DNA from: Phenylobacterium sp. | Lineage (GTDB): Bacteria > Pseudomonadota > Alphaproteobacteria > Caulobacterales > Caulobacteraceae | DNA: 64,000 nt | Direction of reading: 5' to 3' | Assembly: GCF_004297125.1 (NCBI RefSeq) | Contig: NZ_SCVD01000003.1 | Coordinates: 41,671 to 105,670, forward strand | In this document: positions 24,976 to 33,152 of the stretch, one piece after another | Position numbering within the stretch: position 1 is the stretch's first letter | How the letters are laid out: each line of letters starts with the position of its first letter | Program-made: the position numbers and the translations under genes | Notes under the pieces: model-generated | Told to the model about the DNA's origin: nothing | Database searches by the model: none | The model's input: the letters and a program-made list of their open reading frames with translations, nothing else

Positions 24976-25400
24976 GGTGCGTCTCCCTCTTTCGACGGCC
25001 GGAAGGCATAGGTGAGGACCTCGGCGCCATCGGCGTCGGTCCGGAAGGTCTGCAGGGTGAATGTCATCGGCATCCCGATGCGCAGGCGATCGATCGCGTC
25101 GGTCTCGATGCGGGTCTCGACGATGATCGCGTCGGGCAACGCCACATAGCCCACCGCATAGGGCGTGAAGCTCCGGTCGTCGCCGGGCCCGGCATAGGGT
25201 GGCTTCGGCCTGAAGCGCTGGACGGTATAGGACCAGAGCGTGCCCTCGCGGGGCAGCTCGATGGCGTCATACGCCTCGGCCCCGGCGCCCAGGGGCAAGG
25301 GGAACACCACCTTCCCGTCGGCGCGACGCCGCCCGCCGAGCAGGCGTGCGTCGTCGCCCAGCCCGCTCACCAGGCCTTCGGCCACCATTCGCGTCGCCAT
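24972..25400 (-). CDS. DUF35 OB-fold protein lacking zinc-ribbon cysteines
   Basis: A 142-residue protein. The C-terminal part is the DUF35 OB fold: GTLWSYTVQRFRPKPPY, then FTPYAVGYVALPDAIIVETRI. DUF35 proteins normally carry an N-terminal zinc ribbon with four cysteines (RCxxCG...CPxCG); here that segment reads GGRRRADGKVVFPLPLG and the whole protein has no cysteine. The start at 25400 has CGGAGG five bases upstream. It precedes the thiolase-like gene with a four-base overlap, so the two should form a complex as Ltp2 and ChsH2-DUF35 do. Operator site 9 is upstream. Confidence 0.85.
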   Translation of the reverse strand: MATRMVAEGLVSGLGDDARLLGGRRRADGKVVFPLPLGAGAEAYDAIELPREGTLWSYTVQRFRPKPPYAGPGDDRSFTPYAVGYVALPDAIIVETRIETDAIDRLRIGMPMTFTLQTFRTDADGAEVLTYAFRPSKEGDAP

Positions 25401-25454
25401 GCATCCTCCGCTGTCTGCCAGGCACGTTAGGCGCGCTGCGGGAGGGGGACAACG

Positions 25455-25478
25455 AAAAATATCATGCGTATTAGTTTC
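25455..25478. promoter_or_regulatory. Island operator site 9 (24-bp dyad)
   Basis: Last copy of the island dyad, left half AAAAATATCA and right half ATTAGTTTC, 55 bases upstream of the DUF35 gene. The rest of the 318-base gap between DUF35 and tig shows no gene; it should also hold the tig promoter. It marks the right edge of the regulon. Confidence 0.65.
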
Positions 25479-25717
25479 TGGATTCGGATGGCGGCGCCCG
25501 GCTCCAGTGCGTCCGCCAATTCCGCCACATCCGCGTGGGGTAGGGGCCCGCCGTCGGGACGCGTGGGCCCGCGTCAGGGGGGTGGGGACTTGGACCGGCG
25601 TCCGCGTCGTGACATAAGGGCGCCCGCGCGCCGCCGGACCCCGTTCGGCGGCCTTCCCCTGTTTGACGTGAAGGGCGGACCAGGCGCGCACTGGCGCCGG
25701 GCCCCGAGAATCTGAGA

Positions 25718-27082
25718 ATGCCGATGCAAATCGTTGAGAAGTCTGGCGAAGGCCTTAGCCGCGTTTACGGCGTGACGGTCCCCGTCTCCGATCTGGCCGA
25801 GCGCCTCGAGGCGCGGATCAAGGAGATCGCCCCCACCCTCAACGTGAAGGGCTTCCGCCCGGGCAAGGTGCCCGCCGCCCACGTCCGTCGCCTGTACGGC
25901 AAGTCGCTGATGAGCGAAGTGGTCCAGCAGAGCCTGACCGAAACCACCCAGAAGATCCTGGACGACAACAAGCTGCGCCCGGCCGGCGAGCCCGAGCTGA
26001 AGCCGGAGGGCGACATCGCGGCGGTCATGGACGGCAAGGCGGACCTCGCCTACGAGCTCTCCATCGACCTGATGCCCGAGTTCGAGCCGGTCGACGGCTC
26101 CACCCTGTCGCTGACTAAGCCGGTCTACACCCCGACCGACAAGGAAGTGGACGAGGCGGTGGCCGAACTGGCCAGCCAGAACCGCACCTACGAGCCCAAG
26201 ACCGGCAAGACCGTGAAGGCGAAGGACGGCGACCAGGTCGTCATCGACTTCATCGGCCGCGTGGACGGCGAAGCCTTCGAAGGTGGCACGGCCACCGACG
26301 TGGAGCTGGTGCTGGGTTCCGGCAACTTCATCCCGGGCTTCGAAGCCCAGTTGGTCGGCGCTAAGCCGGACAGCGACGTGACCGTGAAGGTGACCTTCCC
26401 GGCCGACTACCAGGCCGCCAACCTGGCCGGCAAGGACGCCGAGTTCGAGACCAAGGTGAAGGAAGTCCGCGGCCCGGTCGAATCGCCCGCCGACGACGCC
26501 TTCGCCGAACGCCTGGGCCTTGAGAGCCTGGACAAGCTCAAGGAGCTGGTGAAGGGCAACCTCGAAGAGCAGTACGCCGGCGCCTCGCGCTTCAAGCTGA
26601 AGCGCGCCCTGCTGGACGAGCTGGACTCGAAGCACGACTTCCCGCTGCCGCCGAAGATGGTCGAGGCCGAATTCTCCTCGATCTGGAGCCAGGTCCAGCA
26701 GGACAAGGAAGCCGGCCAGCTGCCGCCCGAGGACGCGGAGAAGTCCGAGGAGCAGCTCCAGAAGGAATACCGCAAGATCGCCGAGCGCCGCGTGCGCCTG
26801 GGCCTGGTGCTGGCCGAGATCGGCCGGGCCAACAACGTCCAGGTGACCGAGGCCGAGCTCAACGAAGCGATCCGCCGTGAAGCCATCAAGTACGGCGCCC
26901 AGGCCCAGCAGATCTTCAACCTGCTGCGCGAGAACCAGAACGCCCAGGCCCAGCTCCGCGCTCCGATCTTCGAGGACAAGGTCGTCGACCTCATCGTCTC
27001 CAAGGCCAAGGTCAAGGACAAGAAGGTCAGCAAGGACGAGCTGATGAAGGAAGACGACCTGCCGGACGGCTACTCCGAATAA
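25718..27082 (+). CDS. tig: Trigger factor, ribosome-associated chaperone and peptidyl-prolyl isomerase
   Basis: A 454-residue trigger factor. The N-terminal ribosome-binding domain holds [17 protein letters not shown], the variant of the GFRxGKxP signature that docks on L23. A FKBP-type domain follows ([21 protein letters not shown]), then the long charged helical C-terminal domain. An in-frame ATG at 25724 (MQIVEK) fits the conserved family N-terminus and may be the true start. It works alone on nascent chains at the ribosome. It is the first core gene to the right of the island. Confidence 0.97.
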   Translation: MPMQIVEKSGEGLSRVYGVTVPVSDLAERLEARIKEIAPTLNVKGFRPGKVPAAHVRRLYGKSLMSEVVQQSLTETTQKILDDNKLRPAGEPELKPEGDIAAVMDGKADLAYELSIDLMPEFEPVDGSTLSLTKPVYTPTDKEVDEAVAELASQNRTYEPKTGKTVKAKDGDQVVIDFIGRVDGEAFEGGTATDVELVLGSGNFIPGFEAQLVGAKPDSDVTVKVTFPADYQAANLAGKDAEFETKVKEVRGPVESPADDAFAERLGLESLDKLKELVKGNLEEQYAGASRFKLKRALLDELDSKHDFPLPPKMVEAEFSSIWSQVQQDKEAGQLPPEDAEKSEEQLQKEYRKIAERRVRLGLVLAEIGRANNVQVTEAELNEAIRREAIKYGAQAQQIFNLLRENQNAQAQLRAPIFEDKVVDLIVSKAKVKDKKVSKDELMKEDDLPDGYSE

Positions 27083-27090
27083 TCAGCCTT

Positions 27091-27112
27091 CATCCCCGCA
27101 TGCGCGGGGATG
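27091..27112. terminator. Hairpin between convergent tig and small ORF
   Basis: A perfect hairpin: stem CATCCCCGC paired with GCGGGGATG around the loop ATGC, nine bases after the tig stop. No long T run follows, so it may act in both directions as a shared terminator or mRNA-end stabiliser. Confidence 0.6.
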
Positions 27113-27121
27113 AGCGGGTAT

Positions 27122-27298
27122 TTACAGCGACCGGAGCCGCCGCAGCATTTCCGCATTCTCCAGCTGGGCGCGGCGTTCGTTGATGGCGCGGTGCAGGTCC
27201 AGCGCCTCGGCCGGGTCCAGCGGGCTCAGGATCGACGTATCCAGGTCGTCATAAGCGGTCGGCGTGGCTTCAGGCACGCGCCCATGAGGCATGTCCAT
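27122..27298 (-). CDS. Small hypothetical protein, 58 residues
   Basis: A 58-residue frame with GGGAGACTGACT before the ATG at 27298. The predicted protein has a proline- and aspartate-rich first half (TAYDDLDTSILSPLDPAEA) and an amphipathic charged helix in the second half (INERRAQLENAEMLRRL), which looks like real protein rather than antisense noise. It is convergent with tig, separated by the hairpin at 27091. I do not recognise a family. The helix suggests a protein-protein contact. Confidence 0.6.
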   Translation of the reverse strand: MDMPHGRVPEATPTAYDDLDTSILSPLDPAEALDLHRAINERRAQLENAEMLRRLRSL

Positions 27299-27638
27299 AG
27301 TCAGTCTCCCATCACCCTGCGGACGCAGGGCCTCTCCCGACGCTTAAGGTATCATTTACCTGTCACACCCGCCAACGGGCCGATGCCCCGAAACGAGGCG
27401 CCGGCGATCACACTGTGGTGTGGAAGTTCATGCCTTCGCCCTTTTGAAATGAACCGTGGTCTTCGGGGTTGGCCCATCAGAAATCGATGAACCGTGATCA
27501 GGAATCGGTTGGCTTCCGCGGGGTTCGGGACGTAACCTGCCTTTCCATCGCCGCGTCGGGGCGCGGAGCCATCTCTGCCGACCGCAGAGTTCGACTTCTT
27601 GTCCTCGGGAGTAGAGCGTCCCCGGAAGGAAGCGAGTT
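27299..27638. other. Gene-free divergent region upstream of the oxidoreductase operon
   Basis: This 340-base gap separates two divergent genes and must hold both promoters. The only clear element is a small dyad at 27409-27422, CACAC and GTGTG around TGTG, which could be an operator. Nothing with coding character was seen. Confidence 0.4.
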
Positions 27639-29423
27639 TTGCAGCGCACGCGTGAGCTTGAGTCCGACTACTTTCACAAGGTCGTAGACTGCCAGTGGGC
27701 CTGTCCGGCCCACACCCCGGTCCCGGAGTACATCCGCCTCATCGCCGAGGGCCGATACTCCGAAGCCTACATGATCAACTGGAAGTCCAACGTCTTCCCG
27801 GGAATCCTGGGCCGGACGTGCGACCGACCGTGCGAGCCGGCCTGCCGACGAGGCCGGGTGGAAGAGGAGCCGGTGGCGATCTGCCGCCTGAAAAGGGTGG
27901 CGGCCGACCACAAGGACGACGTCACGGGCCTGATGCCGCCGCGGGCCGCAGCGCCCAACGGCAAGCGCATCGCCCTCGTGGGCTGCGGCCCCGCCTCGCT
28001 CACCGTCGCCCGCGACCTGGCCCCGCTGGGCTACCAGCTCACCATCTTCGACAAGGATTCCAAGTCGGCCGGCATGATCCGCAGCCAGATCCCGCGCTTT
28101 CGCCTGCCGGAGGAGGTGATCGACGAGGAGGTCGGCTATATCCAGGCCCTGGGCGGCGTCGAGATGCGGTTCGGGACCCCGATCGACAGCCTGAAGGCGC
28201 TGTTGGGCGAAGGCTACGACGCGGTGTTCGTGGGCTCCGGGGCCCCGCGCGGCCGCGATCTCGACCTGCCGGGCCGCCGGGAGGCCGCGGCCAACATCCA
28301 CATCGGCATCGACTGGCTCTCCACCGTCTCGTTCGGCCACATCGACAAGATCGGCCGGCGCGTGATCGTCCTGGGCGGCGGCAACACCGCCATGGACTGC
28401 TGCCGCACCTCGCGCCGCCTGGGCGGCGAGGACGTGAAGGTGATCGTCCGCTCGGGATTCGAGGAGATGAAGGCGTCCCCCTGGGAAAAGGAGGATGCGA
28501 TGCACGAGGACATCCCGATCCTCAACTTCCGCGTCCCCAAGGCCTTCACCCACGAGGCCGGGCGGCTGACCGGCGTGCTATTCGAAGTGGTCAAGGCGGA
28601 GTTCGACGTGTCGGGCCGACGTCGGCTCGTCCCCTCGGGCGAGCCGGACGAGCACCACGAATGCGACGATGTGCTGGTGGCGGTCGGCCAGGAGAACGCC
28701 TTCCCGTGGATCGAGCCGGACATCGGCCTGGCGTTCGACGAGTGGCATATGCCCAAGGTCGACCCCGTCACCTTCCAGTCCACGATCCCGGGCGTCTTCT
28801 TCGGCGGTGACGCCGCCTTCGGGCCCAAGAACATTATCTGGGCGGTGGCCCACGGCCACGACGCCGCGGTCTCCATCCACCGGTTCTGCGAGGGCCAGGA
28901 CGTCGCCGACCGGCCGCCGCCTGGCGCCACCCTGGTCAGCCAAAAGATGGGCATCCACGAGTGGAGCTACGACAACGACGTCTCCAACGACCACCGTTAC
29001 CGGGTGCCGCTGCGGGAGAAGGCCGAGGCGCTGAAGAGCGTGCGGGTCGAGGTCGAGCTGGGCTTCGATCTGGAGCAGGCGCTGGCGGAGTCGCAGCGCT
29101 GCCTGAACTGCGACGTCCAGACCGTGTTTGCCGACAAGCTGTGCATCGAGTGCGACGCCTGCGTCGACATCTGCCCGATGGACTGCATCACCTTCACCGA
29201 GGACGGGGACGAGGACGACCTGCGCGGCCGCCTGAAGGCGCCGGCGACCAACCTGACCCAGGACCTCTATGTCTCGGGCAAGCTGGCCACGGGCCGGGTG
29301 ATGGCCAAGGACGAGGACGTCTGCCTGCACTGCGGCCTCTGCGCCGAACGATGTCCGACGGGGGCGTGGGATATGCAGAAGTTCTACCTGGAGATGACCC
29401 ACGCGGAGGGCTGTCATGCCTGA
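27639..29423 (+). CDS. GltD-like NAD(P)/FAD oxidoreductase with C-terminal 2[4Fe-4S] ferredoxin domain
   Basis: A 594-residue electron-transfer protein. The N-terminal Fer4_20 domain has cysteines in CQWACPAH, CDRPCEPACRRG and ICRLKR (residues 18-85). An FAD Rossmann fold (GCGPAS near 112) and an NAD(P) fold (GGGNTAMDC near 246) follow, as in glutamate synthase small subunits. The C-terminus has two cluster motifs, CIECDACVDICPMDC and CLHCGLCAERCPTG. The start is a TTG at 27639 behind GGAAGGAAG; no in-frame ATG is better. It overlaps the next gene by eight bases. It likely links NAD(P)(H) to the 2-oxoacid oxidoreductase encoded downstream. Confidence 0.88.
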   Translation: MQRTRELESDYFHKVVDCQWACPAHTPVPEYIRLIAEGRYSEAYMINWKSNVFPGILGRTCDRPCEPACRRGRVEEEPVAICRLKRVAADHKDDVTGLMPPRAAAPNGKRIALVGCGPASLTVARDLAPLGYQLTIFDKDSKSAGMIRSQIPRFRLPEEVIDEEVGYIQALGGVEMRFGTPIDSLKALLGEGYDAVFVGSGAPRGRDLDLPGRREAAANIHIGIDWLSTVSFGHIDKIGRRVIVLGGGNTAMDCCRTSRRLGGEDVKVIVRSGFEEMKASPWEKEDAMHEDIPILNFRVPKAFTHEAGRLTGVLFEVVKAEFDVSGRRRLVPSGEPDEHHECDDVLVAVGQENAFPWIEPDIGLAFDEWHMPKVDPVTFQSTIPGVFFGGDAAFGPKNIIWAVAHGHDAAVSIHRFCEGQDVADRPPPGATLVSQKMGIHEWSYDNDVSNDHRYRVPLREKAEALKSVRVEVELGFDLEQALAESQRCLNCDVQTVFADKLCIECDACVDICPMDCITFTEDGDEDDLRGRLKAPATNLTQDLYVSGKLATGRVMAKDEDVCLHCGLCAERCPTGAWDMQKFYLEMTHAEGCHA

Positions 29424-31236
29424 GCCGCGCATCAACGACTTCGTCGTCAAGTTCGCCAATGTGAACGGCTCGGGCTCGGCCAGCGCCAACGGCCTGTTCG
29501 CCCGGTCGGTCATGCGGATGGGCGTGCCGGTGGCGGCGCGGAACATCTTCCCGTCCAACATCCAGGGCCTGCCCACCTGGTACGAGGTGCGGGTTACCGA
29601 AGCGGGGCGCCTGGGGCGGCGCGGCGGCGTCGACCTGATGGTCGCCATGAACCCGCAGACCTGGGACCGCGACCTGGCCGAGATCGAGTCCGGGGGGTTC
29701 CTGTTCTACGACTCGACCAAACCCATGCCGCTGGCCCGGTTCCGCGACGACATCGGCGTGATCGGCGTGCCGCTGACGGCCATGTGCAACGAGGCCTACG
29801 AGCTTCCGCGCGAACGGCAGCTTTTCAAGAACACCATATATGTCGGGGCCTTGGCGGCGCTTCTTGGCATGGATCTGTCCGCCGTCGAGGCGCTGGTGGC
29901 GGACGACTTCGCGGGCAAGGACCGGCTGATCAAGGCCAATGTCGAGGCCCTGCGCATGGGCCACGGCCATGTACTGGAACACCTCGCGCCGCTGCCGCTG
30001 CAGGTGCGCCCGGCCGACGCGGTGGGCGACCGGATCTATGTGGAGGGCAACCAGGCCGCGGCCCTGGGCGCGGTCTATGGCGGGGCCACGGTCTGCGCCT
30101 GGTACCCGATCACGCCGTCCACCTCCCTGGCCGAGGCTTTCACCAGCTATTGCCAGGACTTGCGGGTGGATCCTGAGACGGGAAAGGCCCGCTACGCCAT
30201 CATCCAGGGCGAGGACGAGATCGCCTCGATCGGCATGGTGGTGGGCGCCGGCTGGAACGGCTGCCGGGCCTTCACGGCCACCTCGGGGCCGGGCGTCTCG
30301 CTGATGACCGAGTTCATCGGCCTCAGCTATTTCGCCGAGATCCCGGCGGTGATCTTCGACGTGCAGCGGGGCGGCCCGTCCACCGGCATGCCGACGCGGA
30401 CCCAGCAGGCTGACCTGCTGGCCGCGGCCTATTCCGGCCACGGCGACACCAAGCACCCGATGCTGCTGCCCGCCGACCCCGGCGAGTGCTTCGAGATGGG
30501 GGCCCAGGCCTTCGACCTGGCCGACCGGCTGCAGACGACGATCTTCGTCATGCTGGACCTGGACATCGGCATGAACGAGTGGCTGACCCAGCCCTTCCGG
30601 TGGGACGACAGCCGCCGCCTCGACCGCGGCAAGGTGATGACCGCCCAACAGCTCGAAGCCGGCGCCGACTTCGGCCGCTACAAGGAGGTGGACGGCGACG
30701 GCATCCCGTACCGCACCTATCCCGGCACGCACCCGACCAAGGGCGGCTATTTCACCCGCGGCACGTCCCGCAACCCCTACGCCCGCTATTCCGAGGAGGG
30801 GGCGGTCTACGTCGACAACATGGAGCGCCTGCTCCGCAAGTTCGAGACGGCCAAGACCCTGGTCCCGGCGCCGGTCCTTCGCCCCGCCAAGGGCAAGGCC
30901 AGCGAGGGCGTCCTCTACTTCGGCTCCACCACGCCGGCCATGCACGAGGCGCTGGAGATGCTGGAGGCTCAGGGCCGCCGGCTGAACGCCATGCGGGTGC
31001 GCGGCTTCCCCTTCGCCGACGAGGTGTTCGACTTCATCGCCGCCCACGATCGCGTCTACGTGGTCGAGCAGAACCGCGACGCCCAGTTCAAGACCCTGGT
31101 GGTCACCGAGGGCGAGGTCGACCCGGGCAAGCTGGTCTCGGTGCTGCACTACGACGGAACGCCCATCACGGCGCGGTTCATCGCCGGCGCCATCGGCCAG
31201 CGGATGCAGATGGCTCAAAGCGAGGCGGCGGAATGA
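29416..31236 (+). CDS. 2-oxoacid:acceptor oxidoreductase, fused gamma-alpha subunit
   Basis: A 606-residue subunit of the pyruvate/2-oxoglutarate:ferredoxin oxidoreductase superfamily. The first 190 or so residues are the gamma domain (FANVNGSGSASANGLFAR, then DLMVAMNPQTW). The alpha domain starts near residue 215 and holds the signature AWYPITPSTSLAEAF, with TSGPGVSLMTEFIGL after it. It overlaps both neighbours, so the three genes are translationally coupled. The gamma-alpha fusion matches KorA-type enzymes. Substrate could be 2-oxoglutarate, pyruvate, a branched-chain or an aryl oxoacid. Confidence 0.92.
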   Translation: MPEPRINDFVVKFANVNGSGSASANGLFARSVMRMGVPVAARNIFPSNIQGLPTWYEVRVTEAGRLGRRGGVDLMVAMNPQTWDRDLAEIESGGFLFYDSTKPMPLARFRDDIGVIGVPLTAMCNEAYELPRERQLFKNTIYVGALAALLGMDLSAVEALVADDFAGKDRLIKANVEALRMGHGHVLEHLAPLPLQVRPADAVGDRIYVEGNQAAALGAVYGGATVCAWYPITPSTSLAEAFTSYCQDLRVDPETGKARYAIIQGEDEIASIGMVVGAGWNGCRAFTATSGPGVSLMTEFIGLSYFAEIPAVIFDVQRGGPSTGMPTRTQQADLLAAAYSGHGDTKHPMLLPADPGECFEMGAQAFDLADRLQTTIFVMLDLDIGMNEWLTQPFRWDDSRRLDRGKVMTAQQLEAGADFGRYKEVDGDGIPYRTYPGTHPTKGGYFTRGTSRNPYARYSEEGAVYVDNMERLLRKFETAKTLVPAPVLRPAKGKASEGVLYFGSTTPAMHEALEMLEAQGRRLNAMRVRGFPFADEVFDFIAAHDRVYVVEQNRDAQFKTLVVTEGEVDPGKLVSVLHYDGTPITARFIAGAIGQRMQMAQSEAAE

Positions 31237-32288
31237 CCTACATCCTGAAGCCCCAGCTGCATCACCCCAGCCTGCCGAAGAACAGCCTGGGCTACACCCG
31301 CCGCGACTACGAGGGCTCGGTCTCGACGCTCTGCGCCGGCTGCGGCCACGACAGCATCTCCTCGGCGATCATCCAGGCCTGCTTCGAGCTGGAGCTGCCG
31401 CCGCACCGGGTGGCCAAGCTCTCGGGCATCGGCTGTTCGTCGAAGACGCCGGATTACTTCCTCGGCAATTCGCACGGCTTCAACACCGTCCACGGGCGGA
31501 TGCCCTCGGTGCTGACCGGCGCCAACCTGGCCAACCGCGACCTGATCTACCTCGGCGTCTCGGGCGACGGGGACTCAGCCTCCATCGGCCTCGGCCAGTT
31601 CGCCCACGCCATCCGGCGCGGCGTGAACATGCTCTACATCGTCGAGAACAACGGCGTGTACGGCCTGACCAAGGGCCAGTTCTCCGCCACCTCGGACCGC
31701 GGGTCGAAGTCGAAGAAGGGCGTGGTCAACCACGACACCGGCATCGACATGGTGGGCCTGGCCCTGCAGATGGGCGCCACCTTCGTGGCCCGCAGCTTCT
31801 CAGGCGACAAGGACCAGCTCGTGCCCCTGATCAAGGCCGGCCTGGCCCACAAGGGCGCGGCCTTCATCGACTGCATCAGCCCCTGCGTGCAGTTCAACAA
31901 CCACGTGGGCTCGACCAAGAGCTTCGACTATGTGCGCGAGCACAACGAGGCGGTGAACCGCCTGGACGTCATCACGCCGCGCGACCCGATCCAGGTGGAC
32001 TACAAGCCCGGCGAGACCGTGCGGGTGCAGCAGCACGACGGCTCGATCCTGTCGCTCCACAAGCTGGCCGAGCTCTACAACCCCGGCAACCGCGCCCAGG
32101 CCCTGGGCTACCTCCAGGCCCGGCAGGCGAGGGGCCAGATCGTCACCGGTCTGCTGTTCGTCGACCCCGAGGCCGGCGACCTGCACGACGCGGTGGGCAC
32201 TGTGGACACCCCGCTCAACCAGCTCGCCGAGGCCGAGCTGGTGCCGGGCTCGGCCGCCCTGGACCGCATCAACGCCGCGCTGCGCTAG
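31233..32288 (+). CDS. 2-oxoacid:acceptor oxidoreductase, beta (TPP) subunit
   Basis: A 351-residue thiamine-diphosphate subunit. The TPP motif runs from GDGDSASIG to ENNGVYGLTKG. The four likely [4Fe-4S] ligands are present: Cys34 and Cys37 (CAGCGHD), Cys68 (GIGCSSK) and the cysteine of ISPCVQFNNH, so a low-potential cluster should be built. Its ATG overlaps the alpha-subunit stop. It catalyses oxidative decarboxylation of a 2-oxoacid to the acyl-CoA, passing electrons to the ferredoxin-like domain of the GltD-like partner, or the reverse reaction. It is convergent with the TspO-like gene and overlaps its end by 20 bases. Confidence 0.93.
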   Translation: MTYILKPQLHHPSLPKNSLGYTRRDYEGSVSTLCAGCGHDSISSAIIQACFELELPPHRVAKLSGIGCSSKTPDYFLGNSHGFNTVHGRMPSVLTGANLANRDLIYLGVSGDGDSASIGLGQFAHAIRRGVNMLYIVENNGVYGLTKGQFSATSDRGSKSKKGVVNHDTGIDMVGLALQMGATFVARSFSGDKDQLVPLIKAGLAHKGAAFIDCISPCVQFNNHVGSTKSFDYVREHNEAVNRLDVITPRDPIQVDYKPGETVRVQQHDGSILSLHKLAELYNPGNRAQALGYLQARQARGQIVTGLLFVDPEAGDLHDAVGTVDTPLNQLAEAELVPGSAALDRINAALR

Positions 32289-33012
32289 GTCTGGCCTGCC
32301 AGGCCGCATAGCACCCCACCAGCACCGCCGCCCCCAGCGCCACGGCTGCCACGTCGGGCTTGCCGTCCTTCTCCGCCACCCACACCGCGACGAGGCCCCA
32401 CGCGATCGGGATGCCGTACACCGCCAGCCGGCCGGTGCGTAGCACGAACAGCGCCACGATCAGCACCGCCACGACGCCCGCGAAGGCCGCGGCCCTGGCG
32501 ACGCCCTGCAGGGCCTCCATGGCCGTCAGCACGGTCAGGATGTTGAGCGCCGAGGCGATGGTCAGCCAGCCGGCCAGCAGGCTGAGCGGCCACCAGACGA
32601 AGAAGCGGCTCTTGAGGTCGGCGTCACGCGGCGCGGTCCGCCACAGGCCGATGGTCAGGGCCAGGGCCGACACCACGATGATCCCGACGCTGGCGATCTT
32701 CAGGTCCAGCGCCGAGGCGCAGATCCACAGCCCGCACCCCAGGATGGCGACGATCGACGGGCCGGCGATGGCCGCCAGGCGCGGATCGTCCCGATTGCGC
32801 GGCAGGGTCTGCCAGACGGCATAGGCCACCAGCCCGGCGTAGATCAGGCTCCAGATCGAGAAGGCGTAGCCGGCCGCGCGCAGGGTCCCGTTCCCGTCGC
32901 CGGCGAACTCGGCGGCGGAGAGCCCAAACCCCGTCATCGCCTGCAACGCCGGCGCCCCCAGCCCGAGCGCCACGGCGCCGATGACGAGGATATTGCGCGG
33001 ATGGATGCTCAT
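32269..33012 (-). CDS. TspO/MBR-like tryptophan-rich membrane protein
   Basis: A 247-residue polytopic membrane protein with about seven hydrophobic segments. The phrase YAFSIWSLIYAGLVAYAVWQ is characteristic of the longer bacterial relatives of TspO (tryptophan-rich sensory proteins). The ATG at 33012 follows the divergent gap to the lipoprotein gene. TspO proteins bind porphyrins or sterol-like ligands, but this long subgroup is poorly characterised and the ligand here is unknown. Confidence 0.65.
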   Translation of the reverse strand: MSIHPRNILVIGAVALGLGAPALQAMTGFGLSAAEFAGDGNGTLRAAGYAFSIWSLIYAGLVAYAVWQTLPRNRDDPRLAAIAGPSIVAILGCGLWICASALDLKIASVGIIVVSALALTIGLWRTAPRDADLKSRFFVWWPLSLLAGWLTIASALNILTVLTAMEALQGVARAAAFAGVVAVLIVALFVLRTGRLAVYGIPIAWGLVAVWVAEKDGKPDVAAVALGAAVLVGCYAAWQARPSAARR

Positions 33013-33152
33013 GAGGGCCGGAACGCGGGGCGCACGGTGTGTGATCCCGAGGCAGGTCCATCCCTCATAGGGCCGCCGCCCGCCGAAGGCGAGCTTCGCC
33101 ACAACTCCGCCGCAAGGGAAGCGCCGGTTGCAGCCTGCAACCGTGAGTTCCC

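Noticed and set aside
27110..27490. 126-residue plus-strand frame after tig
   Set aside because: It runs through the tig terminator hairpin and opposite the better 58-residue frame, with no ribosome site or family resemblance.
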